From: Halictus rubicundus
Taxonomy: Eukaryota > Arthropoda > Insecta > Hymenoptera > Halictidae
NCBI RefSeq assembly: GCF_050948215.1
Contig: NC_135153.1
Location: forward strand, 10,072,058 to 10,136,057
DNA length: 64,000 nt
Reading direction: 5' to 3'
In this document: in pieces, positions 22,573 to 33,409 of the stretch
Layout of the letters: each line of letters starts with the position of its first letter
Numbering within the stretch: position 1 is the stretch's first letter
Position numbers and translations under genes: made by a program
Notes under the pieces: model-generated
Told to the model about the DNA's origin: nothing
Database searches by the model: none
Seen by the model: only the letters and a program-made list of their open reading frames with translations

Positions 22573-23551
22573 ATATCTTACATTATCTAAATATCGAAAC
22601 ATATTTTCGAGATTCCGCTGTTTCCTTTATTTTAAAAAATTTAAATATATGTAAGAGTTGGCTTTGGTGGGGGAGAAATATTTGTGTATTTATAATAAAA
22701 AAGAAAGTGAACTAGATAGAAATTCTACGATATGTAAAACAAACTGAGATAAAATTCTACCAGCAACGAATGTCGAAGGTAATTTAAGATAAAAGAGGAA
22801 AATAAACTAAATATGGATTGTACGTTGCGTGGGTATTCGAACGGAGCGAGTGAATAGATAACGTCTGATGAATATTTTTTGATGGACTGCGACCTAATTT
22901 TGATAGTTGGAGAACATTAAATATTTGCAAGGATAAATGGAAGTTAACGTTTTAACGTATCGAAATATTGGAGTTGTTGAAAAATTTGTAGCAAAAAAGA
23001 CGGTTTTACTGAGATTTGATTACATTTGCTATCGTAAGAATTTAGGTGATAGAATAGCATTATTTAGCACGATTATGTCGCAGTGACAGTTCGATATGGC
23101 GTCTATCGGTTACCACACACAATGTACTACGTATTTGGTCTACCATAGTATTGACGGATCCAATTGAACATTCCACGCTAACACCAATACAGAATTCATT
23201 GCAAACTTATACCACGTAAATGACAGGAACAAATGCCAGTGAATATTTCGTTAATAACATAAGTACGTGGAACAATCTCTACGTATCGAAGTTCGGAATA
23301 CTTCTGAATAGTTATATCATTTGAATCCATTTGTTTCGTATAATGTACCTGTTGCTGCCCAAACAATCAGAATACAAATAATGTCATAATGGTAATTATT
23401 TAGACCGGAAATAATACATGGTATTAATTAATAAATATGATGTGAGTTATTAATATTTGCAGCAAATACAAACCACAAATCACCGAATAAACCAGAAAGT
23501 ATTAATCACGAAATTAAGGAACTTTTAACCGTCAGCAATCAGAATTTATTC
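22573..23551. other. Unique AT-rich non-coding DNA
   Basis: No feature is seen. No open frame of note is present. Confidence 0.5.
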
Positions 23552-23730
23552 TTAACAGTAAACCTGCCAAGCACAAAACATATAAAAATTAAACTTTGTA
23601 CGATTTTCGTTATAATTAGTGCTTCAATAAAAAAAGTTAATTTAGTAGTTTCCCACGAAAACGTTTTCATAATTACAATAATTGTGAAATAGAAAACTGA
23701 TAATTTTGACGGTGGTAGGTTTAGTGTTAA
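23552..23730 (+). mobile_element. TTAA-bounded piggyBac-like MITE (family PB-1)
   Basis: Left TTAACAGTAAACCTGCCAAG, right GGTAGGTTTAGTGTTAA. It is the inverted-orientation relative of 9075-9288, sharing CTTTGTACGATTTTC, GAAAACGTTTTCATAATTAC and TTTTGAC. It is about 35 bp shorter through an internal deletion in its left third. Confidence 0.87.
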
Positions 23731-24471
23731 AGTCTTCCGAAAAGATCTATTAATAAATAATATTGGAACTATTTAGGACATATCCAATAAACCAAAAACG
23801 ATTCTTGACAAGTGGAAGAAATAATTCTTGAAATGTATTGTAGACAACAGAAACCCTCGTTCTAGTATTTAATAGTTAGGCTAAATTTTATACTCGTTAT
23901 CATGTTCTAAATTTGTTTGGTCGTGAGAGATTTTTTATTTCAAAATGTTAGAAATTGTATTAATTCAGAAAATTCAATAAATTTATATCTTTGGGTATAA
24001 ATAAATGTACAAAAATTGTTTTCAAAAAGTACAAAAGGGTAACACATGTACGACGCTGTTTAATACCTATAATTCAGCGAGAAAAGTTACAATTCGATGC
24101 AAGGGTCGGTTTCCGGGTTAAACAGAGAGGGAGAGAGAGAGAGAGAAGGGGCGGGGGTTAATTACTCGCCGAAAAACGTGGAATCGCAACATTTTCACGA
24201 TCCGTTAATCACACGGCCGTCAATCACCGGGCTCCCAACAAAAGCACACGAATTCATGAATCACCGGTTGCCGGGAACGTCTATTCAGTGCCGCGACCCG
24301 CCCTAAGCTCGCCCCGTAGCCCATTAAAATTTCCGCGACACACGCGTGACACACCGGCGCGCAGCGTCACTTGGCGTTCCGTCGCGCCGCACCTCTCCGC
24401 GCGGCGTCGCGTCGCGTCAGGTCGCGTCGACGACCTACATTCATAGGTGGCGGATTATCGAGAACTGGAGG

Positions 24472-24530
24472 TAGGGGGAGGGGGGGGGGGTAAACCGGGG
24501 GATAGGGGGTGAAATCTGGGGGGTGTAGGG
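24472..24530 (+). repeat. Poly-G / G-rich tract
   Basis: A run of about 12 G and several shorter runs within 60 bases. Quadruplex potential and a likely sequencing or assembly weak point. Confidence 0.7.
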
Positions 24531-24655
24531 ATACTCGTCGTCGTCGAAGCACTACATCTCTCCTGCAGTCCTGGCCAAATTGATAGCACGCGTGTGCTAT
24601 CTTTAATACCACGAAAATTGCATTTGACCCGTTCAATACTTTATATGTCGCGTCT

Positions 24656-24677
24656 AGTCCCCCAGAAATGGGGGACT
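24656..24677. repeat. Perfect hairpin with GAAA loop
   Basis: AGTCCCCCA pairs with TGGGGGACT around GAAA. It is a perfect 9-bp stem. Confidence 0.65.
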
Positions 24678-25685
24678 GAGCTGTTAAACCAGATTTTGTT
24701 CAGTCAATTATCTTTATTTTATGGAATTTTTCAGACTGACCTGGCGCTCAAAGTATTAACGGGGTACACGTATTTTGAGTCATCAATTTTAAACAATGTG
24801 ATCTCAACTTGAGCTTTGTGCGGACTGATTCAAACTGGATACGTGCCGGATATCGGTATCTCACTCGCGCGCATTCTTTGTCCTCCCTTCGGATGAAATC
24901 GCAGAGGCCACATTTAAGTGTCCACATTCGGTCCTGACTGCGGACGCTTAATTGTGCGCTACCGTACGCGCTGCGGGAGAAGACAGGCACCGGAGAGAGA
25001 GACAGAGAGAGAGAGAGAGAGACAGAGAAAGAGGGACGTATTGTGGAAAGAGAAGCGAGATTAAGCGCGGGAGGAGGCGGCGACACAAGAATGTCCGTGT
25101 CGCGCGCGCGATTCGCGAAGGTCGCGGCGGCGACCCGGCAGAAATTACCGAGCCGAGTCTCGTCCTTTTCATATTAAGCGCACGAGTGTCGACATTTTTT
25201 TTTTATCAAGATCAGCTTGTCCTTCCCGGGTGGGGGGTGGGGGAGGTCGGAGGGCAACGGAACGTATCGGCATTCTTCTCTCGTCGGTTTCCATCGGGAA
25301 GCGAGCGAGGAAGAAAACGAACGCCGAGAGGCAGAGCTTCCTCCTCCTCGGCCGGGAAGGGAAGGCAGCTGCGAGAGGGTGGATTTCACATGGATTTCGC
25401 ACGTTTCAATGGAACAAGGCACGCTGATGTCAACCTACCTGCGTTGGTTGGGTTCAACGCACCTCTAAAGCAACCACACCTCTACCCACCCTCGTGGAAC
25501 GTTCACCACCTTCCCCTCTATTTCACCCTCGTCGACCGACCTCGCCACCTACCTACACTGCCTACCTACCCTGCTGCCACCCTACCACCCTCGTCGAGCG
25601 ACCTCCATCCCTGTGAACCCTCTAACCACTCTACAGCCGACCCTATCTACCCGCGCGCGGGTGGGCGAGCGAGCGAGCGAGTTGT

Positions 25686-25686
<1 letters not shown>

Positions 25687-25725
<39 letters not shown>
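25687..25725 (+). repeat. GA microsatellite
   Basis: About 19 uninterrupted GA units. Shorter GA tracts lie at 24998-25030 and at 26071-26112. Confidence 0.9.
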
Positions 25726-25728
<3 letters not shown>

Positions 25729-26070
25729 ACGCGGTTCTACATAGGTCCATGTAGCCAACCAGTCCATGTACCGTTCGGTTACATAGGCGTCTGGTATATA
25801 AGCGAGTATGGTATCAAAATGGACGCTAGCTACAGTGGTAGATATAGTGGTAGATACAGCGGTAGATATAGATACGCGGGGATAGGCCACGGGGGCGGGC
25901 GAACAGGGACACGGGGGGCCCCGTGGGCTGGTATGCGTGATAGCACGGCTTCGGTATCTGTTATAACGCGTGGACGCATATGCGCGGATCCGTAGGTGAA
26001 TGCACGTCGGTCCACGTACAGACCCCGGACCGACGCACGCAGCGGCGCGAAGTGTGTGCGACCACAGATA

Positions 26071-26074
26071 CGAG

Positions 26075-26112
<38 letters not shown>
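26071..26112 (+). repeat. GA microsatellite
   Basis: About 20 GA units with one GGA interruption. Confidence 0.88.
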
Positions 26113-26569
26113 CCTGGGCCGGGGGTATCGTCGACTGGGTTGATTGTAAACGCAGAATTAGGCTTCGGCCTACCGTGGGAACACGGGTTCGCGCTGATAA
26201 TCACAGGTAACGATGCATCGCCATGAAATTGGGCTCCTGTCCAGGACTCCGCGCCCCGGCCCTAAAGGGACTTTGAAATATGGTCATGGCTCGCCGGATA
26301 CATGACGCAACGAGACGACGAGAACGAGAGACGGTCAGAGCGACAGGACGCGGAGCTATCGCTTACGAGGTGCCCCGGTACCCGGGTTTCCCCGCGAGAT
26401 CACCGGGTAAACAAAAATGACCTTGGTATCCGCGTAAACAAACTCTAGCCAGGTGCCCGGGTGTCCCATAACATTCTCCAGTGTACGAGATAGTTTTTAT
26501 GATTATAGCACGCGAGTGTTGAGAGTGTATCAATATTTAGTGCACCTTGACCCGTCTACGGAGGTGCCC

Positions 26570-26585
26570 GGGTCTATTTTGACCC
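26570..26585. repeat. 16-base word shared with 13381-13396
   Basis: GGGTCTATTTTGACCC has 5-bp complementary ends and is identical at both sites. A similar GGAGTCATTTCTGACCCC lies near 41663. It may mark a degraded repeat family. Confidence 0.45.
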
Positions 26586-26747
26586 AGAGTATCAAGGTCG
26601 TCGTTCAACTCCTCAACTTCTCGCGATTAAATGGAATGAATGCTATATTGGGAAGATCAGAAAGACTGAATGAACAATTATATGCCTCGCTTAATTGGAT
26701 TCATTGGATGACTCATGATTTTTAATAATTCAAACGTTTTACACCGA

Positions 26748-27173
26748 TACAGTCAAACTTGTTTTTGTGCGGTAGATAAAAAAAACCGCACAAAAGAAAA
26801 ATATTCAGGAACTTCATAAGTAGCCATAACAAATAATTTTGTACAACATATTAAAAGAAAGTCTCACTTAGAAAATATGTCAAAGATTTACGAAATAGCG
26901 AGAAAGTGCTTTCCAAGCAAGATAAATAATTAAATTACACATGGAAACATTTTTAAAAAATGTAATTTCTCATTTTAAACATGGAGAAATTTTCAAAGTA
27001 CACATAATTCGATACTACTCGTCGTAGTCGGGAGTCAAGATCTTCTTGTGACGAGAACATTACAAGGGTGTTACAATGCCAACACCGCTGGCATTCATAC
27101 ACCGCATAAAAAAAAATCGCACAAAAGAAAAAATCGCATAGAAAAGAACCGCACAGAAACAGGTTTGACTGTA
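26748..27173. mobile_element. TA-flanked MITE with CAGTCAAAC ends
   Basis: Left TACAGTCAAACTTGTTTTTG continuing to TGCGG, right CCGCACAGAAAC followed by AGGTTTGACTGTA. This is an inverted repeat of about 25 bp with TA at each edge. Subterminally, ACCGCACAAAAGAAAAA is repeated on the left once and on the right three times in variant forms. CAGT ends and TA flanks point to the Tc1/mariner/pogo group. The 76-codon frame inside (-) is not a transposase. Confidence 0.87.
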
Positions 27174-28200
27174 CTATTTTCAACTTAAAATGAAGTACGA
27201 ATTAGAAAATGTCGAACCACATCCTCCGCCGTGGCATTCGAAAATGGCGAATTAAATTCTAACGAGTGCCGATCGAAAAATAATTACTTTGGATTGGTTT
27301 TTACTCCCCGTTTGTTACAAGGGAATGCCATTTGAACCGCGCGCGATACTTTCACGTGATTTCCGAGTACATTGTAGAACCGATGCAATTAATCTTCTTT
27401 ACCACGGTTCGGAAAGTTCCTTTGCACGCCACAAAGAAAACGCTCATCCGTTTCTTTATAATTTTCCGAGCGTTTCGCATGCCACACTAATTCCAGGCAA
27501 GCACGAGGGTGCGTAATTCAACTGTAATACCTAACGCTGGCAAGGGGTAGAGCTGGATGCGTGTACAGGATTGAGTAGCGTTACGTGGGGTGAACCGACG
27601 CGGACAAATATATTAAGACAAGCCGCGGGCCCTTTCAATTTGACGTTAATCATATTTTTATAATGCCGCGAATAATCCCGTTCCCCCTCCACCCACCGCG
27701 GATTTTTATCTTTTATTTATCGTCGAAACGCTCGAACCGGAGGCGTTTACAGAGGAAAAATCGTATGAATTTCGGAATTCCGCAATAGAGATCGGCCACT
27801 TATGGGGAGGGGAAAAAAAAATACCCGGGAAACTGCGCCTCGTACTCGTGATTTTCCGGTTTACGCATTTCCACGATTTCGCGATCGCTCCGCGAGTGCG
27901 TAATTCAAATGCACACAGGATTGAGATCTCGCATCGACGGGTTCATGATGGGCACTGATAAGCTCTCTATGAAACGTATTTCGAAATACGTTTGACGCTG
28001 CTCGTACATCGCAGCCCTTAAAAATAACGAATATTCTCTAATGCCACACGCAAATTTCGCATCACCTTCTTAAACCGTTCGCACGAGAACCTCGTCTCTC
28101 CATTGTTTGACCAGGTCGAAAAATTAATTTTTGGCGCCAATCTCAAATTGTCTGGGTCGTATTTGGATTCAATATTCAGTCACATTCATACTGATTCATA
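27174..28200. other. Unique non-coding DNA
   Basis: Balanced to AT-rich, no gene recognised, frames under 80 codons. Confidence 0.45.
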
Positions 28201-29189
28201 CAGTGTTCTCTCGATATATGTCGCAAATAACTGGTTGGTAAAAGGCGCAGAACTATCCCCACCACCGCGGAGTATACCCAGCGAGGGGCCTCGAAGCAGA
28301 GTTGTGCAGAATTACAATATTCAATATTCAATATTACGATATTATATTATTGAATTACTCCAGGAATTATAATTACAAAGTAATTGAATTACATTGTAAT
28401 TCGATCGTATTGTAATTTGTAATTCAGATCTTCGTTCAATTAAATTACAATGTAATTCGTAATTGCTATGGAGTACAATTATACTTTGCAATTAAACTAC
28501 ATCAATTACGAATTACGATGTAATTAAATTAAACTTAAAAATTAAAGAATAATAAAGTAACAGGTAATAAGAGGTTGAAAAATCCATGCGAAGGTTTCAA
28601 ACAGGAGAAATTTATTATTTATAAATTTATAATATCTGAACAGGAATAACTTCCGCGTTACAACTTTTTTAAATTTCAAACATAAATATAAAAGGCAGAA
28701 AAAGGAAACATGTCTCTACTTTACCTAGGTTACGATATATATTCAAGGAAAAAATAACGACAATCATCTAATGAGACGCATTAAACAAACATTAATATTA
28801 TATGTAAGTAAAATGAAATACATTATCTAATAACAAAAAACTGAAAAAAGGAACGTTTTTAGCTTACCACTAACTAATAATAGGATCGCTTTGACGTATT
28901 ACGAACAAGGGCTAGGAAATTCTTCAAAGTTCTGGGCTATACATAATTTGGACAGCTGTATTTGAATTATATCGTATTTCAATTACACATCTGATTACAA
29001 TAATTAGTAATCGAATTAATTGAAAGGTTTGAATTATGTAATTCAGTTACGACGTAGTTGTATTACTATATAATTGAAATACAATGTAATTATCTCTCGA
29101 AGCTCGAGAGACCTCAAAGGATAGTATCTCCTGGCCGATATTTGTCCGTGACTAGACCTGTGTTTTGGACATATATCGAGTAAACACTC
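28201..29189 (+). mobile_element. F1-B MITE split by a 798-bp insertion
   Basis: The left part (28201-28297) has CAGTGTTCTCTCGATATATG after TA, GCGCAGAACTATCCCC and GAGGGGCCTCGAAGC. The right part (29096-29189) continues with TCGAGAGACCTC, AAGGATAGTATCTCCTGGCC and ends TCGAGTAAACACTC. Removing 28298-29095 plus one CTCGAAGC restores the order seen in intact copies. The GATAGTATCTCC block and TTTT-type ends place it in F1-B. Confidence 0.92.
28290..29103. mobile_element. hAT-like insertion with perfect 8-bp duplication and AATTAC-rich arms
   Basis: CTCGAAGC occurs at 28290-28297 and 29096-29103, directly flanking 798 bp. The left terminus reads (C)AGAGTTGTGCAGAATTAC, resembling hAT ends. The first ~230 bp and last ~120 bp are dense in AATTAC/GTAATT words, many as palindromes such as AATTACATTGTAATT. 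The middle ~450 bp is ordinary AT-rich sequence without a frame. The right terminus does not mirror the AGAGTTGTGC sequence, so that end may be diverged. Confidence 0.82.
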
Positions 29190-29914
29190 CACTTCCTAAT
29201 TTTTTTCTTCTCGATCAGCAGAAGGGTTCACACATGTGTTTCGAAAAGTACTGTGCAGAAAATATATAGCTTACGTAATTTTGATTATTTTGAGAAAATT
29301 AACTTATCTGCTCTAAATATCTATGCATGCAAAATGCTAATAAGAAATGGTGGATAGTTCTCCCGAAAAAATTGCTAAAACTCGGTGGAAAAAACGGCCC
29401 CGAAAGCCACTAGAATAGTCACTTAAGAAGTGCGAAATGTATTCTAGGTTTTTGGGGAATATTATAGCGCACATTCTACAGGTAAGAGAATTTAGTAGCA
29501 TGTAAATTCAGCTCCCAGCGGACAATACATCCACTGAACTCCAATCGGCTGCATCAGCCGCGTGATCGATTCAACAGCGATCGAACTCCGCGAACTTTCG
29601 CTCTCCATCGGCCGCCCCGTGAAACCGCCGCCTCTTCTATCAGCCGCAACTTCAGAATCACTTGGACCGACTTCCGATCAGCGGAGAAATGGCCGGAACG
29701 TTCGCATTTTTCTTCATAATTTTCCAATGCGTTTCAATTTGCATATCATACACAGGCTCGCGTCTATAAATCACATTTCAGAGAAACATCTCCGAGCTCT
29801 TTCTGCAAACAAGTTAAAACACCGTTTAATTACACATACAACGTGACGTCGTAAAACGTTAAATTATCTTTGACATTTATCAATTTTCTTATGCAGTCGT
29901 ATCATAGATTTAAA
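29190..29914. other. Unique non-coding DNA
   Basis: No gene or repeat is recognised. One 94-codon frame at 29562-29846 has no domain. Confidence 0.45.
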
Positions 29915-30139
29915 TCAACACTAGGTTTACGGACCACTAAAAGTCACTATTTTACATCACTTTATAAAAATAACAAGAAGGTGTAGCCCAAATTTTTAGC
30001 CCTTTTTTTTTAATAACATATACCTAAAGAAATAAATTTGTTGAATAATTCCTCATGGACGTATCCGTAGAATCTTAATAATTTTAAATTGAAAATATTA
30101 GAAGCCGTCATTTTGACGGGCCCGTAAACCTAGTGTTGA
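29915..30139. mobile_element. PB-1-like MITE with TCAA/TTGA edges
   Basis: TCAACACTAGGTTTACGG at the left is the exact complement of CCGTAAACCTAGTGTTGA at the right, an 18-bp perfect inverted repeat. Relative to PB-1 ends (TTAACACTAAACCTGCC) the TTAA is TCAA. The interior does not align obviously with 9075-9288, apart from TTTTGACGG near the right end, also present in 23552-23730. Confidence 0.8.
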
Positions 30140-30182
30140 ATAATCGAAATTTATAGAGCACGATGAATTTGTATTTTATAAT
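30140..30182. other. Short spacer between two MITEs
   Basis: 43 bp of AT-rich DNA. Nothing further is seen. Confidence 0.4.
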
Positions 30183-30384
30183 TAGACTGCGGATCTTTAT
30201 ACAAAATAAAGATTCTTTTCATTAATTGCAAGGCACAGGAAGCAAACAGGAAATTATTTTCCTCTCGAGTGATTTTATGAAGTCGTAAGAGATGTATAGG
30301 TACAGTGTATGGTGTATTGGTGCGGTGTATTGGTTCGTTGTAAGAAATGTATTTTTGCCATAAATGCATAAAATCCACAGTCCA
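30183..30384. mobile_element. F2 MITE, full length
   Basis: Left TAGACTGCGGATCTTTATAC, right GCATAAAATCCACAGTCCA (two substitutions against CCGCAGTCTA). Subterminal AAAATAAAGATTCTTTTCAT matches other F2 copies. There is a short GTGTATGGTGTATTGGTGCG repeat inside. Confidence 0.88.
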
Positions 30385-31472
30385 TTTATAATACATAGAT
30401 TACGGTGGATTTGTGTTTTGAAATTTATAGACTATAATGAATTTGTAGTTTAGAATTTATAGACCATGTTCACGATTGTTTATGCATTCATAGATTCTCC
30501 TAATTTCTAAACTACACGAGATTTTGACGGTTACGTGTCCTGTCGAATAGTCAGCTGACATGTCTGATCACAACCAACCGATTCTACTTCCTGTGAATAC
30601 TGGATGCGTTTCCGCCGAACTTTCAAACTAAAATTTCTCGAAAAACGGAGCGCCCTGAAAAAATGTTATTCGTCACTTTTCAATTGTTTTTGTTACCATC
30701 TGTCCTGAGACACCTTGTATACTTGTCTACCATCAAGTTTTTGTTAAAAGACACATAGTAATCTAACCGTTCCATTCGAAAAAGCTCAACCGATCTACTC
30801 TATTTTTTCAAGTTATCCCAATTTCGAACAAGGCGACATTTAAGGAACGCGTCTATAAAATGCAACGTGTACGTGTAAACCACCACAGCCTAACAATAAC
30901 CGGCGACGCACGTCAGTCTTCTTCCGAGGAGTGGACTATAATAAGCGGTAGTTGGGTGTGACCTTTATCAGTGGAGGAAAAAAAAAAAAGAAAAAATTTG
31001 TCGAACACAGTGCTCGCTGGTAGCCTGTAATTCAGCTGTATCTAACGGTGGTCGGGGGTGGCGGATGGCTCGGAATGGGTAGGTTTCACAGGGTGGTCTA
31101 GCTGGGCAGAGTCGAAGGTGGGTGGATGAAGAACGTAGAGGATAAGGGGTGGCGGAGGCCGAGGGTGGCGACGTTGTTTGTGTGTCAGCCGCGTTGGGAC
31201 CCTCTGCCCATCCTCCGACCCCCTCATCCCCTTAGCAGCCCGGTTTCCCACTCAACTACCCCCGTAGAGTACAGCAGGTCCGTGGATGTGGCGGCCGGGG
31301 CGCACGTGTGCGAGCAGCAAGGTAAACGTGCGCAACTCTATGTACGCTGGTGGCTATGTATTACACCTTACAAACATTACTTCCATATACTCGGATCGTC
31401 TATGTACCGGATACGTGGCTAATACATAGAGAATATTGTAGACCTCTCACACCCCAGTCTACGTCCCTCTCT

Positions 31473-31514
<42 letters not shown>

Positions 31515-31776
31515 GGTTCTCTTTCTCTCTCGTGGCACGCACCGCGCGATTTTGCACACGCCTGTGTAAATAGAAGCAAGCGCGAACCGCTTCCTCCGTC
31601 TTTTACTTTCTACACCCCGAACGACTTGAAGTGCTTTCAATGACCCTTGTCAGCCGATTTTGATGAAACTTTCGCAGAGAGTGGTTTTTGTAGATTTCCT
31701 ATGGATTTGTGGGGCCTTTGTTCTCGTTTCAGCGGTGGGAATAATTTTTAATGTCGGATGGAAGAGCGTGGAATTA
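30385..31776. other. Non-coding DNA with CT tract
   Basis: AT-rich to about 30900, then a GC-rich part with overlapping low-complexity frames and the CT tract at 31475-31512. Confidence 0.45.
31475..31512 (+). repeat. CT microsatellite
   Basis: About 18 CT units, followed by a diverged TTCTGGTTCTCTTTCTCTCT stretch. Confidence 0.9.
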
Positions 31777-31953
31777 CAGTGACTTCTCTATATATGTCGC
31801 CCAAGCCTCGATGATAAACGTCGCGGAGTTGTACCCAGTGAGGGACCATGGACGCCGAGGAGTGTAAACATAACTACGGCTCGAGGATGTCTCCTAGACG
31901 ATACATGACGCTGGCAACACCCGTGTTGTTGACATATATCGCGAATTTCACTG
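31777..31953 (+). mobile_element. F1-A MITE, core deleted
   Basis: TA-flanked. Starts CAGTGACTTCTCTATATATG and ends TCGCGAATTTCACTG. It passes from CGTCGCGGAGTTGTACCCAG directly to GACCATGGACGCCGAGGAGT, so the CCCCACTACCGCGGGG core is missing. Confidence 0.92.
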
Positions 31954-33264
31954 TACTTCCCGATCGATTGTCCACGGCATGCGGGACACCCTGTACGTCT
32001 CGCAATATCGTCGCGGGGTGTATAACCGACGGTGTGTGCGAATTATTGAAATTGTAATTGATCGTCTCGAACTTTTGTCCGCTACTGTATGACACCGGGA
32101 TCACATTTGAATTCTTCCACCGTTGATTTCCACACGGCCTTATCATATACAAGCCCCGGCACGAGCTCTCGGGGCGCGATCGATGCCGATCGAATCGGCC
32201 GTGTGCTTGTGGTTGCGTGTCGCCGCCCGACACCTTTCAGCCCCGACCCAGAGCACACCGGTGAAATTATTATGTAAGAATCTTGTCCCGCGGCACGCGG
32301 AAATATTGAATTCGCCGGTGGGGAAAGGGGGTGGCGAGGGGGTGGCGAGGGGGCTAGTGCGCGTTCAGTTTACCGTCGCTCTTTACTTAATTACGCAAAT
32401 GAGTGATTATTAACGCGACGCCTCTACGCGGAGTTCGTGGAAATGGGGTTCACGTGTTTCCCGTGGCGCGAAATGGAGACACTTTCGGGAGAGGGGGTCG
32501 CGGAGAGACAAAAAAAATATAGATACGAAGAGCGGGGGTGTACAAAAACGAGAAGAGAGAGAGAGAGAGAGAGTAGAGAATGTGTTTGCATAAAATAATA
32601 AGGAACGGGGACCGGAACACCTGATGCGGCACTGTCGGCGGGGAGAGAGAAGTAAATAAAAACGGTGTAGTAATAATAAAGATAACACACGGCGAGGCGC
32701 AGGGGCCAGTAAGAGCCAAGGGAAAAATGGGGATGTAATCACCGTGTGCAGAGGCGACTCGCGAAATACCCCTTTTACCTTCCCGTCCGGTGAAGAGTTG
32801 ACAGGGAGACGCGGGAAACGCGGCTGGAAAATATACGGGGTGTTTGAAATTTAATGGTTTGATGTTCCGCGAGAAGTCCTCGTAATGGAGGTCAACTGCG
32901 CTCGGAACACCGCGGCCGCACGAAAGGGAAAAATACATAACGAAAACAAAATACGTTTCTCAAATGATTTTTGTTCAACCACCTTCGTCGCTCCAACCGT
33001 TTTTCAATTATTTTTTTATAAAACACGATCAGCTCAAGTTTTGTATAATACGCTTGAACGCACTTTCGAAATTCAGGATTTGTATAAATGATCAAAAACA
33101 ATGATACTTTTCCCACAAAAATAAAATTTTCAATGTATTGTTCATTTCGTTCCTTGTAAATCCGAATCAAATTCGGCGAAATACGAACTTTTATAAGATT
33201 CGATCAACCTTTTCGCCAACAAACGTACTAATGAAACATAATCGAGCAGCTGAAGTTTGGTATA
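31954..33264. other. Non-coding DNA with GA tract and duplicated segment
   Basis: GC-rich to 32400, then purine-rich. The GA tract is at about 32549-32574. The 162-codon minus frame (32450-32938) is largely the translation of that tract. Confidence 0.45.
32861..32932 (+). repeat. Dispersed ~70-bp duplication, copy 1
   Basis: Shares GTAATGGAGGTCAAC, GCTCG, AAC and GCGGC in register with 33697-33768. In both, an ATG opens MEVN-AR---AA, but copy 2 stops after 16 codons. Confidence 0.7.
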
Positions 33265-33409
33265 CAGTGATTTCTCTGTATATGTCGCCAAGGCCTCCAT
33301 GGTAAACGTCGCGAATTTATCCCCACTACGCCACGAAGCTCGAGAGGCCTCTGCACGATACACGACGTTGGCAAAACCAGTGTTGTTGACATATATCGAG
33401 AATTCACTG
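33265..33409 (+). mobile_element. F1-A MITE, internally deleted
   Basis: TA-flanked, perfect ends CAGTGATTTCTCTGTATATG and TCGAGAATTCACTG, 145 bp. The centre jumps from ATCCCCACTACGCC to ACGAAGCTCGAGAGGCCTC and then TGCACGATACACGACG, missing the GTGTAAACATAACACGG block. Confidence 0.94.

Larger units (their letters stand above)
23731..26747. other. AT-rich, then CpG-rich block with GA tracts
   Basis: 24300-26450 is strongly CpG-rich and holds several GA tracts and a poly-G tract. The 347-codon frame (24952-25995) is rich in Arg/Glu repeats and is mirrored by open frames on the other strand, so it is not credited. Short YSGRYSGRY-type tandem repeats occur at about 25830-25875 (GGTAGATATA/GGTAGATACA units). 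The rest is unassigned. Confidence 0.45.

Noticed and set aside
24952..25995. 347-codon open frame, longest in the window
   Set aside because: Its length comes from GA tracts (Arg/Glu runs) and CpG-rich low complexity. Opposite-strand frames overlap it, and no domain is visible.
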